A DNA stretch of 5,695 nucleotides, from positions 1-5,695 of the forward strand of contig JAGNPA010000142.1 of the NCBI GenBank assembly GCA_017989885.1. The letters are read 5' to 3'. The notes under the pieces were generated by a model. It made no database searches. It was given only the letters and a program-made list of their open reading frames with translations, and was not told the DNA's origin. Both the position numbers and the translations under genes were made by a program. This document shows positions 1 through 5,695 of this stretch, piece by piece (within the stretch, counting starts at the first letter, position 1; each line of letters starts with the position of its first letter). Source of the DNA: Aquabacterium sp. (GTDB taxonomy: Bacteria > Pseudomonadota > Gammaproteobacteria > Burkholderiales > Burkholderiaceae_C).

Positions 1-475
1 CCAGCACCTCGCTCAGGCTGTGCAGCGGGTGGTTGCGCTCGTCATTGAGAGGCACCACGCCCTGATAAGGGGTCTGACCCGGCAGGCGGTCCTTCGGGTC
101 GAGCGTGATCGCACAGCGCCCGCGACCGTTCACGTTGACCATCACCTCCAGAGGCAGGCGACCGGTGTCGGTGGCAGGCAGCTCGCCCACCAGCTTGGCG
201 GTGGTGCGGAAAGCCAGGTCGGGTTGCACTTCGGTGACGGCCAGTTTGACGGGGCCTTCGCCGAAGATCTGCATCACCACCGCACCGTTGAACTTGATGT
301 TGGATTGCAGCAGCACACCTGCCGCGCTCATCTCGCCCAGCAGGCGGCGCAGCGGTGCTTCGAACGGCCCTGCGGTTTCGCGCCGACGCAGCAGCTCTTG
401 CCACCCGTCGGTCAGGCGTACCAGCATGCCGCGCACCGGCAGGCCTTCGAACAGAAACTTGTGCAATTCACTCAT
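1..475 (-). CDS. hslO: Hsp33 redox-regulated molecular chaperone, N-terminal part (cut by window edge)
   Basis: This is the N-terminal 158 residues of Hsp33, a cytoplasmic holdase chaperone activated by oxidation of a C-terminal zinc-bound cysteine centre. Reading starts at an ATG (475-473) giving MSELHKFLFEGLPVRGMLV. Family-typical stretches follow: LLGEMSAAGVLLQSNIKFNG near residues 45-64 and TPYQGVVPL near residues 136-144. The family is usually about 290-300 residues, so roughly the second half is missing, including the CXC and CXXC zinc motifs. Redox switching therefore cannot be checked here. The start lies 6 nt past the TGA of the upstream carbonic anhydrase gene, so the two are almost certainly cotranscribed and possibly translationally coupled. 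No strong ribosome binding site is visible; GAAAGAATGAG just upstream is weak. Identification rests on recognised sequence similarity to known Hsp33 N-termini. Confidence 0.93.
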   Translation of the reverse strand, partial: MSELHKFLFEGLPVRGMLVRLTDGWQELLRRRETAGPFEAPLRRLLGEMSAAGVLLQSNIKFNGAVVMQIFGEGPVKLAVTEVQPDLAFRTTAKLVGELPATDTGRLPLEVMVNVNGRGRCAITLDPKDRLPGQTPYQGVVPLNDERNHPLHSLSEVL

Positions 476-481
476 GAAAAC

Positions 482-1018
482 TCATTCTTTCGGTGCGTCG
501 ATTCGCACCATGTCGGTCCGATATTGGGCCGATTTGCTCACATACAAGGCGGTGCCCATCTGCATCCGGGTGATATCGGCTTCGCTCAAGGGGCGCACCG
601 CCTTGGCGGGCGAGCCCATGATCAACATGCCATCTTCAAACACCTTGCCTTCGGTCACCAGGGCGCCGGCGGCCACCAGGCAGTTCTTGCCAATGACAGC
701 GCCGTTGAGCACCACGGCCTGGATGCCGATCAACGAACCGTCGCCGATGGTGCAGCCATGCAGCATGGCCTGATGCCCGACGGTGACGTTGGCGCCAATG
801 GAGAGGGGGAAGCCGAAATCGGTGTGCAGCACCGAAGACTCCTGCACATTGGAGTTCATGCCCACCACGATGGGCTCGTTGTCGCCGCGCAGCGTCACAT
901 GCGACCACACACTGCTGCCCTCGGCCAGGAACACCTCACCGATCACATCTGCCGATTCGGCCACATAAGCGCTGGGGTGAATCTGTGGTGCCTTGTCCTT
1001 GATCCGATAAATGGCCAT
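482..1018 (-). CDS. gamma-class carbonic anhydrase family protein (left-handed beta-helix, YrdA-like)
   Basis: This 178-residue protein belongs to the gamma carbonic anhydrase-like hexapeptide-repeat family, which folds as trimers of left-handed beta-helices with metal at the subunit interfaces. The three metal-binding histidines are visible: H65 (VLHTD), H82 and H87 (VGHQAMLHGC). Also present are residues matching the active-site set of the archaeal enzyme Cam: R44, D46, N57 and Q59. The spacing Q59-to-H65 equals Cam Q75-to-H81. Hexapeptide-like turns (IGANVTVG, IGDGSLIG, IGKNCLVAAG) run through the middle. Many short bacterial members lack the Cam acidic loop and show little or no measured carbonic anhydrase activity, so catalysis is plausible but not assured. 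I chose the ATG at 1018 (MAIYRIKDK) because family members begin there and a GGA lies about 8-10 nt upstream; an in-frame GTG at 1033 is the alternative. It is first in an operon with hslO. Confidence 0.92.
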   Translation of the reverse strand: MAIYRIKDKAPQIHPSAYVAESADVIGEVFLAEGSSVWSHVTLRGDNEPIVVGMNSNVQESSVLHTDFGFPLSIGANVTVGHQAMLHGCTIGDGSLIGIQAVVLNGAVIGKNCLVAAGALVTEGKVFEDGMLIMGSPAKAVRPLSEADITRMQMGTALYVSKSAQYRTDMVRIDAPKE

Positions 1019-1065
1019 CTTGATTCCGGGCACCCAGGCCCGCCTGCCGGCAGTGGAAAGTCTGG

Positions 1066-1071
1066 ATTTTA
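1066..1071 (-). promoter_or_regulatory. possible -10 element for the carbonic anhydrase-hslO operon
   Basis: Read on the minus strand this is TAAAAT, five of six bases of the sigma-70 -10 consensus, in an otherwise GC-rich stretch and about 48 nt upstream of the chosen ATG. I found no good -35 hexamer 16-18 nt further upstream, so this is only a candidate. Confidence 0.3.
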
Positions 1072-1139
1072 AGAGGCTTGACGTGTTTTGTGCTGTCTGC
1101 GGCCTTTCGCCGGACGCCGACAGTCAGTTCAAGCGTTTG

Positions 1140-1148
1140 TGTCATAGT
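1140..1148 (+). promoter_or_regulatory. possible extended -10 promoter for yaaA
   Basis: TGT-CATAGT has the TGN extension of extended -10 promoters and a hexamer matching TATAAT at four of six positions. It would give a leader of about 30 nt before the yaaA ATG. No convincing -35 is present, and no recognisable OxyR-type operator was evident by eye. The remainder of the 1019-1186 divergent intergenic region shows nothing else I can support. Confidence 0.25.
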
Positions 1149-1186
1149 GAGAACGGCTTGCCACCCATTGACCCATTTTTGCCAAG

Positions 1187-1963
1187 ATGCTGTTCCTGCT
1201 GTCCCCGGCCAAGAGCCTCGATTACGACACCCCGGCCACCACGAAGCGCCACACCTTGCCGCAGTTCGTTGACGAGTCTGCCGCGTTGATCGAGGTGCTG
1301 CAACCCTATACCCCCGCCCAGATTGCATCCTTGATGGACCTGAGCGATGCGCTGGCCTCGCTGAACGTCGCCCGCTATGGCGCCTGGAGCCCCACCTTCA
1401 CCGCCGACAACAGCAAGCAGGCGGTGCTGGCCTTCAACGGCGATGTGTACGAAGGCCTGGATGCGGGCAGCCTGTCGCAGCCCGATCTGGATTGGGCTCA
1501 GACCCATGTGGGCATCCTCAGTGGCCTGTACGGCATCCTCAGGCCGCTGGACTGGATGCAGCCTTACCGCCTGGAGATGGGCACGAAGCTGCCCAACCCG
1601 CGTGGCAAGGACCTGTACGCCTGGTGGGGCGACACGCTGGCCGAGCATCTGAACCGGCAACTGGCAGAGCAGGGCGACAACGTCATCGTCAACCTGGCGT
1701 CGCAAGAGTATTTCAAGTCGGTCAAACGCAAGGCGCTGAAAGCACGCGTCGTGGAGTGCGTGTTCGAGGACTGGAAGGGCGGCAAATGGAAGATCATCAG
1801 CTTCCATGCCAAGCGCGCCCGCGGCCTGATGGCCCGTTATGCCATCACGCACCGCGCCAAGACGCCCGCTGACCTGTTGGGTTTCGATGTGGAAGGCTAT
1901 GCGTACGACGCCGCGGTGTCCGAGCCCGATCGGCTGGTGTTCCGCCGTCGGCTGGAGGCGTGA
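1187..1963 (+). CDS. yaaA: peroxide stress protein YaaA (DUF328 / UPF0246 family)
   Basis: This 258-residue protein has the same length as E. coli YaaA and is alignable to it throughout. Diagnostic segments are SPAKSLDY (residues 6-13), QPYRLEMG (125-132), [11 protein letters not shown] (169-179) and HAKRARGLM (207-215). In E. coli YaaA is induced by hydrogen peroxide through OxyR and lowers intracellular unincorporated iron, limiting Fenton damage; it is cytoplasmic and its biochemical mechanism is not settled. The start is the ATG at 1187, which gives the canonical [11 protein letters not shown]-terminus. No clear Shine-Dalgarno sequence precedes it (CATTTTTGCCAAG). The gene is monocistronic here: it diverges from the carbonic anhydrase-hslO operon and converges with rhlE, with a hairpin directly after its stop. 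Lying divergently from Hsp33, another oxidative-stress protein, is consistent with a stress role but does not prove coregulation. Confidence 0.96.
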   Translation: MLFLLSPAKSLDYDTPATTKRHTLPQFVDESAALIEVLQPYTPAQIASLMDLSDALASLNVARYGAWSPTFTADNSKQAVLAFNGDVYEGLDAGSLSQPDLDWAQTHVGILSGLYGILRPLDWMQPYRLEMGTKLPNPRGKDLYAWWGDTLAEHLNRQLAEQGDNVIVNLASQEYFKSVKRKALKARVVECVFEDWKGGKWKIISFHAKRARGLMARYAITHRAKTPADLLGFDVEGYAYDAAVSEPDRLVFRRRLEA

Positions 1964-1965
1964 AA

Positions 1966-1995
1966 GACAAATCGGCCCAGTAGGGCCGATTTGTC
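1966..1995. terminator. perfect 13-bp hairpin between convergent yaaA and rhlE, probable bidirectional terminator
   Basis: GACAAATCGGCCC (1966-1978) is followed by the 4-nt loop AGTA and the exact reverse complement GGGCCGATTTGTC (1983-1995). It starts 2 nt after the yaaA stop codon and lies about 30 nt beyond the rhlE stop. There is no U-tract on the plus-strand side (ATGCTG follows). On the minus-strand side the stem is followed by TTTC, a short U-run. The position between convergent genes and the perfect stem favour a two-way terminator or mRNA 3'-end stabiliser. Confidence 0.75.
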
Positions 1996-2024
1996 ATGCT
2001 GTGGGCGCGGTGTGCGCCCCAGGT

Positions 2025-3413
2025 TCAGCGGCTGCGCGGACGCGAGGTGCCGCCGCCGGAGCGGCCACCGGCACCACCGCCGCCGCCACCACTGCGCTGG
2101 CCAGAACCCTGTCCCCCACCTTGGCCGCCACGGCCTGCAGAGCGCTGGCCACCGCCACCGCCGCCACCTGGGCGACCCGAACCGCCCGAGCGACCACCAC
2201 CGCCGCCCGAACGGGCCCCGGGTGCACCAATGGTGCGGCGACCCAACAGGATCGGCTCGGCACGCTCATTGGGGTCCGGCTCGAAGCCCGGCACCACTTC
2301 CTTGGGGATGCTGCGCTTGATCAGCTTTTCGATGTCAGCCAGGAAGCTGTTCTCGTCCACACACACCAGGGAGACGGCTTCGCCTTCGGCGCCTGCACGG
2401 CCGGTGCGGCCAATGCGGTGCACGTAGTCTTCGGGCACATTGGGCAGCTCGTAGTTCACCACGTGGGGCAACATGTCGATGTCGATGCCACGCGCGGCGA
2501 TGTCCGTGGCCACCAGCACCTGCAAGTCACCGGTCTTGAACTCGCTCAAGGCCTTGGTGCGGGCGCTCTGGCTCTTGTTGCCGTGGATGGCCATGGCCGA
2601 GATGCCCTGCTTTTCCAGGTACTCGACCAGGCGGTTGGCACCGTGCTTCATGCGCGTGAACACCAGCACCTGATGCCAGTTGTTGGACTTGATCAGGTGG
2701 GCCAGCAGGTCTTTCTTCTGCTCGCGACCGACCGGGTGCACCTTCTGGGCAATGGTCTCGGCCGTGGCATTGCGACGGGCGACCTCGATCACCTGCGGGG
2801 CGTTCAGCAGGCGGTCGGCCAGAGCCTTGATCTCGTCCGAGAACGTGGCCGAGAACAACAGGCTCTGCTTCTTGGCCGGGAGAATGGCCAGCACGCGCTT
2901 GATGTCATGCACAAAGCCCATGTCCAGCATGCGGTCGGCCTCGTCCAGCACGAAGAACTCGACCTTGCTCAGGTCGAGGTTGCCTTGCTGATGGTGGTCC
3001 AGCAGGCGGCCGGGCGTGGCGACCAGGATGTCGATGCCATTGCGCAGGCCCGACAACTGCGGGCCCATGCCCACGCCACCGAACATGACCATGGACTTGA
3101 TGGGCAGGTACTTGCCGTAGACGCGCACGCTTTCTTCGACCTGGGCGGCCAGTTCACGCGTGGGGGTCAGAATCAGGGCGCGGATGGGGCGCTTGCCCTG
3201 CGTGGCCGGGGCCGGCGTGGTGCTCAGCTTGTGCAGCAGCGGCAGGGTGAAACCGGCGGTCTTGCCAGTGCCGGTCTGTGCGCCAGCCAGCAGGTCGCCG
3301 CCAGCGATGACCGCCGGGATGGCCTGGGCCTGAATGGGGGTGGGGGTGGTATAGCCGGTTTCGGCGACGGCTTTCAACAGAGGCTCGATGAGCCCCAGAC
3401 TTTCAAACGACAT
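2025..3413 (-). CDS. rhlE: DEAD-box ATP-dependent RNA helicase RhlE with Gly/Arg/Ser-rich tail
   Basis: This 462-residue cytoplasmic helicase unwinds short RNA duplexes with ATP; E. coli RhlE is linked to ribosome maturation and RNA turnover. Both RecA-like domains are complete. Visible motifs are the Q motif (F3, Q28), motif I AQTGTGKT (45-52), Ia PTREL (84-88), TPGR (133-136), II DEAD (157-160), III SAT (188-190), [10 protein letters not shown] (302-311) and [10 protein letters not shown] (332-339). The N-terminus MSFESLGL matches E. coli RhlE closely, which supports the ATG at 3413 over an in-frame TTG at 3485. From residue 396 to the end the protein is low-complexity, almost only Gly, Ser, Arg and Gln, ending TSRPRSR. 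That is a typical disordered RNA-binding tail for the family, although its exact length varies. The gene converges with yaaA and diverges from dnaX, so it is probably transcribed alone. Neither key motif residues nor frame are disrupted. Confidence 0.95.
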   Translation of the reverse strand: MSFESLGLIEPLLKAVAETGYTTPTPIQAQAIPAVIAGGDLLAGAQTGTGKTAGFTLPLLHKLSTTPAPATQGKRPIRALILTPTRELAAQVEESVRVYGKYLPIKSMVMFGGVGMGPQLSGLRNGIDILVATPGRLLDHHQQGNLDLSKVEFFVLDEADRMLDMGFVHDIKRVLAILPAKKQSLLFSATFSDEIKALADRLLNAPQVIEVARRNATAETIAQKVHPVGREQKKDLLAHLIKSNNWHQVLVFTRMKHGANRLVEYLEKQGISAMAIHGNKSQSARTKALSEFKTGDLQVLVATDIAARGIDIDMLPHVVNYELPNVPEDYVHRIGRTGRAGAEGEAVSLVCVDENSFLADIEKLIKRSIPKEVVPGFEPDPNERAEPILLGRRTIGAPGARSGGGGGRSGGSGRPGGGGGGGQRSAGRGGQGGGQGSGQRSGGGGGGAGGRSGGGTSRPRSR

Positions 3414-3701
3414 GAGATCTTTGCCCTTAAGAGGGTGACAAGGCGACTGCACTCGCGTGGTCCGGGCCAGGACGCGGCGAGTCAACCAATTGGCAATGCT
3501 GTGGGGGATGAGTCAAACGCCGCGGTGCGGGGACAAAACCACCGCAAGCCGGCAGATGCAGGTTGGAGCCAGCGCGATGCATGGCAGAGAACGAGCGAAA
3601 CGGGTGGAGGGAGTGGCCCTGTTGTCCGTCGTTTCCAGACCTGACCTTCATGATACCCCGTGAGCCCGAACTTTGGGGCCGGGAGCACCTAGAATCTCCG
3701 C
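3414..3701. other. divergent intergenic region between rhlE and dnaX
   Basis: This 288-bp region separates two divergent starts and must carry promoters for both. Two minus-strand TTGACT hexamers (3516-3511 and 3485-3480, 31 bp apart) resemble -35 elements for rhlE, but neither has a good -10 at 16-18 nt. A TAGAAT next to the dnaX ATG is listed separately. Upstream of the rhlE ATG an AAGGG lies about 12-16 nt away, a loosely spaced ribosome binding site. I see no convincing small gene, RNA gene or riboswitch here. Confidence 0.5.
3690..3695 (+). promoter_or_regulatory. possible -10 element of dnaX, placed for a near-leaderless transcript
   Basis: TAGAAT matches the sigma-70 -10 consensus at five of six positions and ends 6 nt before the dnaX ATG. 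If used, transcription would begin at or within a base or two of the start codon. There is no well-spaced Shine-Dalgarno sequence upstream of this ATG (GGGAG at 3681-3685 is about 16 nt away), which fits. No clear -35 is visible, so confidence is low. Confidence 0.3.
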
Positions 3702-4843
3702 ATGAATTCAATGGTTCTCGCCCGCAAATACCGTCCCAGAGGCTTTGACAGCATGGTTGGCCAGGGTCACGTGGTCCAGGCCCTGGGCAACGCGCTCACC
3801 CAGCAGCGCCTGCACCATGCCTACCTGTTCACCGGGACGCGGGGCGTGGGCAAGACCACGGTGTCGCGCATTCTGGCCAAATCGCTCAACTGCGTCGGGC
3901 CGGACGGGCAGGGGACCATCACGGCCTCGCCCTGCGGGCAATGCCAGCCGTGTCGCGACATCGACGCGGGCCGCTTTGTTGATTACGTCGAGCTGGATGC
4001 CGCCTCCAACCGCGGCGTGGACGAGATCTCGCAGTTGCTCGAGCAGGCGGTCTACAAGCCGGTGCTGGGCCGCTTCAAGGTCTACATGATCGACGAAGTG
4101 CACATGCTCTCGACCACGGCTTTCAACGCCATGCTGAAAACGCTGGAGGAGCCGCCCGACTACCTGAAGTTCGTGCTGGCCACCACCGACCCGCAAAAGG
4201 TGCCGGTGACCGTGCTGTCGCGTTGCTTGCAGTTCAACCTGCGCCCGATGGCCGTGCAGACCATGCACGAGCACCTCGCTCATGTACTGAAGACGGAGCA
4301 GATCGGCTTTGATGCGGGCTCCTTGCGCCTGCTGGCCCGCGCCGCACGTGGCTCCATGCGCGATGCGATGTCGCTGGCCGACCAGGCGATTGCCTTTGGC
4401 AGCGGCAAGCTGGAAGAGGGCGCCGTGCGCCTGATGCTGGGCGCGGTCGATCGACAGCACGTGCAGCGCATCATCGAAGCCGTGGCCGCCGGAGACGGCG
4501 CCGCGCTGGTGGCCGCCGTGGACACCTTGCGTGAGCTGGGCCTGTCAGCGGCAGGCACGCTGGAAGAACTGGCCACCGCCTTGCAGCGCATGGCCGTGTG
4601 CCAGGCTGTGCCGCAAGCCGTGGCCTCGGAAGACCCCGACGAAGCCACCTGGCATCGTCTGGCGCCCTTGCTGGCCCCGGATGAAACCCAGTTGTTCTAC
4701 AGCCTGTGCCTGCAAGGCCGTGCCGAGCTGGCTCTGGCCCCTGACGAGTACAACGGCTTGTTGATGTTGCTGCTGCGCCTGCTGGCCTTCAAGCCCGGAC
4801 ACAGCTACGGCACAGCGGGGAGTTCACCGCCCCCAAAAGCTGA
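3702..4843 (+). CDS. dnaX: predicted gamma-like short DnaX made by -1 frameshifting
   Basis: This is a predicted alternative product of dnaX. Ribosomes slipping back one base on the C CCA AAA heptamer (4832-4838) after decoding codon 379 (AAA, Lys) would read AGC (4838-4840, Ser) and then TGA (4841-4843). The result is a 380-residue protein ending SSPPPKS. It keeps the whole AAA+ module, zinc module and domain III collar and loses the linker and C-terminal domain. That is the logic of E. coli gamma, which ends one residue after its own slip site, although E. coli gamma is longer (431 residues) because its site lies further past domain III. In the family gamma supports clamp loading but cannot bind polymerase alpha or DnaB helicase. 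The product is inferred from signal architecture only; whether it is made, and in what ratio to tau, cannot be seen. Confidence 0.72.
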
Positions 4844-5695
4844 AGGCTCGGTTGCGCGCACGGCGCAGACCGAGCCCACGACGCAGTCCATCGCGCAGCC
4901 CGCTGCTCAGCCAACGTTGCAGCCAGCCCCTGCTGCGCCTGCGGGCTCGGCATCCGCGCCTCCCGCTTCGCCAGCAAATGCGGGTGCATCCGTGACGCCA
5001 TTGCCCGAGGTTGCGCCGGTGGCCGCGCCTTCGGCTGCTCCACCGCTGCCTGTGCCAAGCGAGGCTGCACCGCCCGCGACGACTGCTGCGCCCCCCGCCA
5101 CGGCGGCCGTGCCGCGTCCGGCGCCTGCCGAACAGGCTCCAGCGGCCCCAGCCCCTGTCGCGCCATCGGCTCGACCTGCGGCCGAGCCCGCCCGCGCCAG
5201 CCAAGGCGTGGCGCCCTGGGACGAGCTCCCGCCTGAGGCCGACCCATCATTGGCCGACGCGTACGCGCCATCCCAGGCCGAGCGTGAAGACGACTTCGCG
5301 CCGCCATCCGAGTTCGATCGACCGGAGCCACCCGACGAGCAGGACGTGTCACCTCGACCTGCAACGCCATCGCGGCCCACCGTCAGCGCCGGGCCATCGC
5401 TGGACCTGCCGCCGCCGGGCAGCGACCCGCTGTCAGACCGTTGGGCCGAGCTGGTGGGTCAACTGCAAGCCCGTGGCCTGATCGCCGCCCTGGTGCGCGA
5501 GCTCGCCATCCAGGCGCAGTGCATCGCCCACGAAGACGGCGGCACGCACAGCCTGTGGCGCCTGCGCGTCGAGCGCGAGAGCCTGCGCAGCGACAACCTG
5601 CGCGACCGTCTGGCCCAGGCTCTGTCCGAGCTGCTCGGGCACGAGGCCAGGCTGGAGCTGGAACGCGGCGTGGCGTTCAACACACCGGCCCAACG
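3702..5695 (+). CDS. dnaX: DNA polymerase III subunit tau (full-length dnaX product), 3' end beyond window
   Basis: DnaX is the AAA+ motor of the clamp loader that places the beta clamp on DNA; tau also ties polymerase core and helicase together. The frame is open for 664 codons to the window edge. Visible features are Walker A GTRGVGKTT (45-53), a zinc module C64-C78-C81-C84, Walker B IDEVH (130-134), sensor 1 ATTD (160-163), the SRC motif with arginine finger R174 (173-175), and a sensor 2 region GSMRDAMSLADQAI. Domain III ends around LLRLLAFKPGH (to residue 367). Residues about 380-578 form a Pro/Ala-rich, later acidic linker containing APWDELPPEAD near residue 506. From D579 (SDRWAELVGQL) the sequence resembles tau domain V, which binds the polymerase alpha subunit. 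The ATG at 3702 gives the usual spacing to LARKYRP; an ATG at 3711 is possible. A frameshift signal lies at codons 378-379. Confidence 0.97.
   Translation, partial: MNSMVLARKYRPRGFDSMVGQGHVVQALGNALTQQRLHHAYLFTGTRGVGKTTVSRILAKSLNCVGPDGQGTITASPCGQCQPCRDIDAGRFVDYVELDAASNRGVDEISQLLEQAVYKPVLGRFKVYMIDEVHMLSTTAFNAMLKTLEEPPDYLKFVLATTDPQKVPVTVLSRCLQFNLRPMAVQTMHEHLAHVLKTEQIGFDAGSLRLLARAARGSMRDAMSLADQAIAFGSGKLEEGAVRLMLGAVDRQHVQRIIEAVAAGDGAALVAAVDTLRELGLSAAGTLEELATALQRMAVCQAVPQAVASEDPDEATWHRLAPLLAPDETQLFYSLCLQGRAELALAPDEYNGLLMLLLRLLAFKPGHSYGTAGSSPPPKAEGSVARTAQTEPTTQSIAQPAAQPTLQPAPAAPAGSASAPPASPANAGASVTPLPEVAPVAAPSAAPPLPVPSEAAPPATTAAPPATAAVPRPAPAEQAPAAPAPVAPSARPAAEPARASQGVAPWDELPPEADPSLADAYAPSQAEREDDFAPPSEFDRPEPPDEQDVSPRPATPSRPTVSAGPSLDLPPPGSDPLSDRWAELVGQLQARGLIAALVRELAIQAQCIAHEDGGTHSLWRLRVERESLRSDNLRDRLAQALSELLGHEARLELERGVAFNTPAQ
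4832..4838 (+). promoter_or_regulatory. slippery heptamer C CCA AAA
   Basis: In the tau frame the codons are CCC-CCA-AAA-GCT (codons 377-380). Slipping by -1 lets the proline tRNA re-pair from CCA to CCC and the lysine tRNA from AAA to AAA, so the A-site pairing is fully retained. The P-site move needs a tRNA able to read both CCA and CCC, which a cmo5U-modified proline tRNA could do. This heptamer is expected to be weaker than A AAA AAG, and the flanking stimulators may compensate. Confidence 0.72.
4845..4876 (+). promoter_or_regulatory. frameshift-stimulating stem-loop
   Basis: GGCTCGGT (4845-4852) pairs perfectly with ACCGAGCC (4869-4876). The stem continues with TGCGC (4853-4857) pairing to GCGCA (4863-4867), leaving G4868 as a single bulge and the 5-nt loop GCACG (4858-4862). 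That makes 13 base pairs, ten of them G-C. It encodes ordinary linker residues (GSVARTAQTEP), so nothing in the protein obviously demands this palindrome. Confidence 0.8.

Larger units (their letters stand above)
4817..4876 (+). promoter_or_regulatory. programmed -1 ribosomal frameshift cassette in dnaX
   Basis: Four elements occur in the expected order and spacing. An internal Shine-Dalgarno-like GGGGAG (4817-4822) is followed by 9 nt, then the heptamer C CCA AAA in the X XXY YYZ phase (4832-4838). A -1 frame TGA sits two bases later (4841-4843), and a stem-loop begins 6 nt after the heptamer (4845-4876). In E. coli dnaX the corresponding elements are AGGGAG, about 10 nt, A AAA AAG, two bases, TGA, and a hairpin about 5 nt downstream. 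The match in geometry is close while the heptamer differs. The signal falls at the boundary between domain III and the linker, the position expected for a gamma/tau switch. Confidence 0.78.

Noticed and set aside
20..1072. A 350-codon plus-strand open frame over hslO and the carbonic anhydrase gene
   Set aside because: Both minus-strand genes are recognisable families with intact residues; the plus frame is a His/Gln-rich shadow.
1078..1083. TTGACG as a -35 element for yaaA
   Set aside because: The bases 16-18 nt downstream (around GGCCTT) do not resemble a -10 element.
3414..3485. N-terminal extension of RhlE from a TTG at 3485
   Set aside because: Family members begin at MSFESLGL; the extra 24 residues have no helicase character and would need a rarer start codon.
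1839..3644. A 601-codon plus-strand open frame covering the end of yaaA and all of rhlE
   Set aside because: It lies antisense to rhlE, whose helicase motifs are complete. Its translation is low-complexity and matches no family I recognise; long antisense frames are expected from strong third-position GC bias.
4135..4141. CTGAAAACG as an alternative slippery site in dnaX
   Set aside because: It does not have the X XXY YYZ pattern in the reading frame and lies inside the AAA+ core, where truncation would not give a functional protein.
3708..4460. A 250-codon minus-strand open frame opposite dnaX
   Set aside because: It is the antisense shadow of the conserved DnaX AAA+ domain, with His/Gln/Arg-rich sequence typical of reversed GC-rich coding DNA.
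4830..4838. Transcriptional slippage (as in Thermus dnaX) as the source of a short DnaX
   Set aside because: The runs are only five C and four A. Thermus uses a run of nine A; the phased heptamer with hairpin and internal Shine-Dalgarno-like element fits ribosomal frameshifting better.
4789..5370. Minus-strand open frames opposite the DnaX linker
   Set aside because: They mirror the Pro/Ala-rich linker codons, giving Arg/Ala- or Gly/Ser-rich nonsense. No start context or family features.

Overview
The window is ordinary chromosomal DNA from a GC-rich proteobacterium, most likely a betaproteobacterium of the order Burkholderiales. The evidence is third-position GC bias, the gene content (Hsp33, gamma-class carbonic anhydrase, YaaA, RhlE, DnaX) and the detailed DnaX sequence. 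The lineage is inferred from sequence character, not from a search. I see no tRNA, rRNA, CRISPR array, insertion sequence or phage gene.

Layout: (1) Minus strand, 1-1018: a tight two-gene operon of a gamma-class carbonic anhydrase family protein followed by hslO (Hsp33), which is cut by the left edge. (2) A short divergent intergenic region, then yaaA (peroxide-stress protein) on the plus strand, 1187-1963. (3) A perfect 13-bp hairpin at 1966-1995 separating the convergent genes yaaA and rhlE. (4) Minus strand, 2025-3413: rhlE, a DEAD-box RNA helicase with a Gly/Arg/Ser-rich tail. (5) A second divergent intergenic region, 3414-3701. (6) Plus strand, 3702 to the right edge: dnaX, the clamp-loader tau subunit, open through the end of the window.

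The most notable item lies inside dnaX. Immediately after the clamp-loader core (domains I-III) there is what looks like a complete programmed -1 ribosomal frameshift cassette. It has a Shine-Dalgarno-like GGGGAG (4817-4822), 9 nt, a C CCA AAA slippery heptamer (4832-4838), a TGA in the -1 frame two bases later (4841-4843), and a strong stem-loop starting 6 nt downstream (4845-4876). The arrangement parallels the E. coli dnaX gamma/tau signal, but the slippery heptamer differs (E. coli uses A AAA AAG). It predicts a 380-residue gamma-like protein ending at the domain III boundary, alongside full-length tau with its long Pro/Ala-rich linker and C-terminal domain.

Functionally, the left half groups two oxidative-stress proteins (Hsp33 and YaaA) around a divergent promoter region. 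The right half carries RNA remodelling (RhlE) and replication (DnaX).
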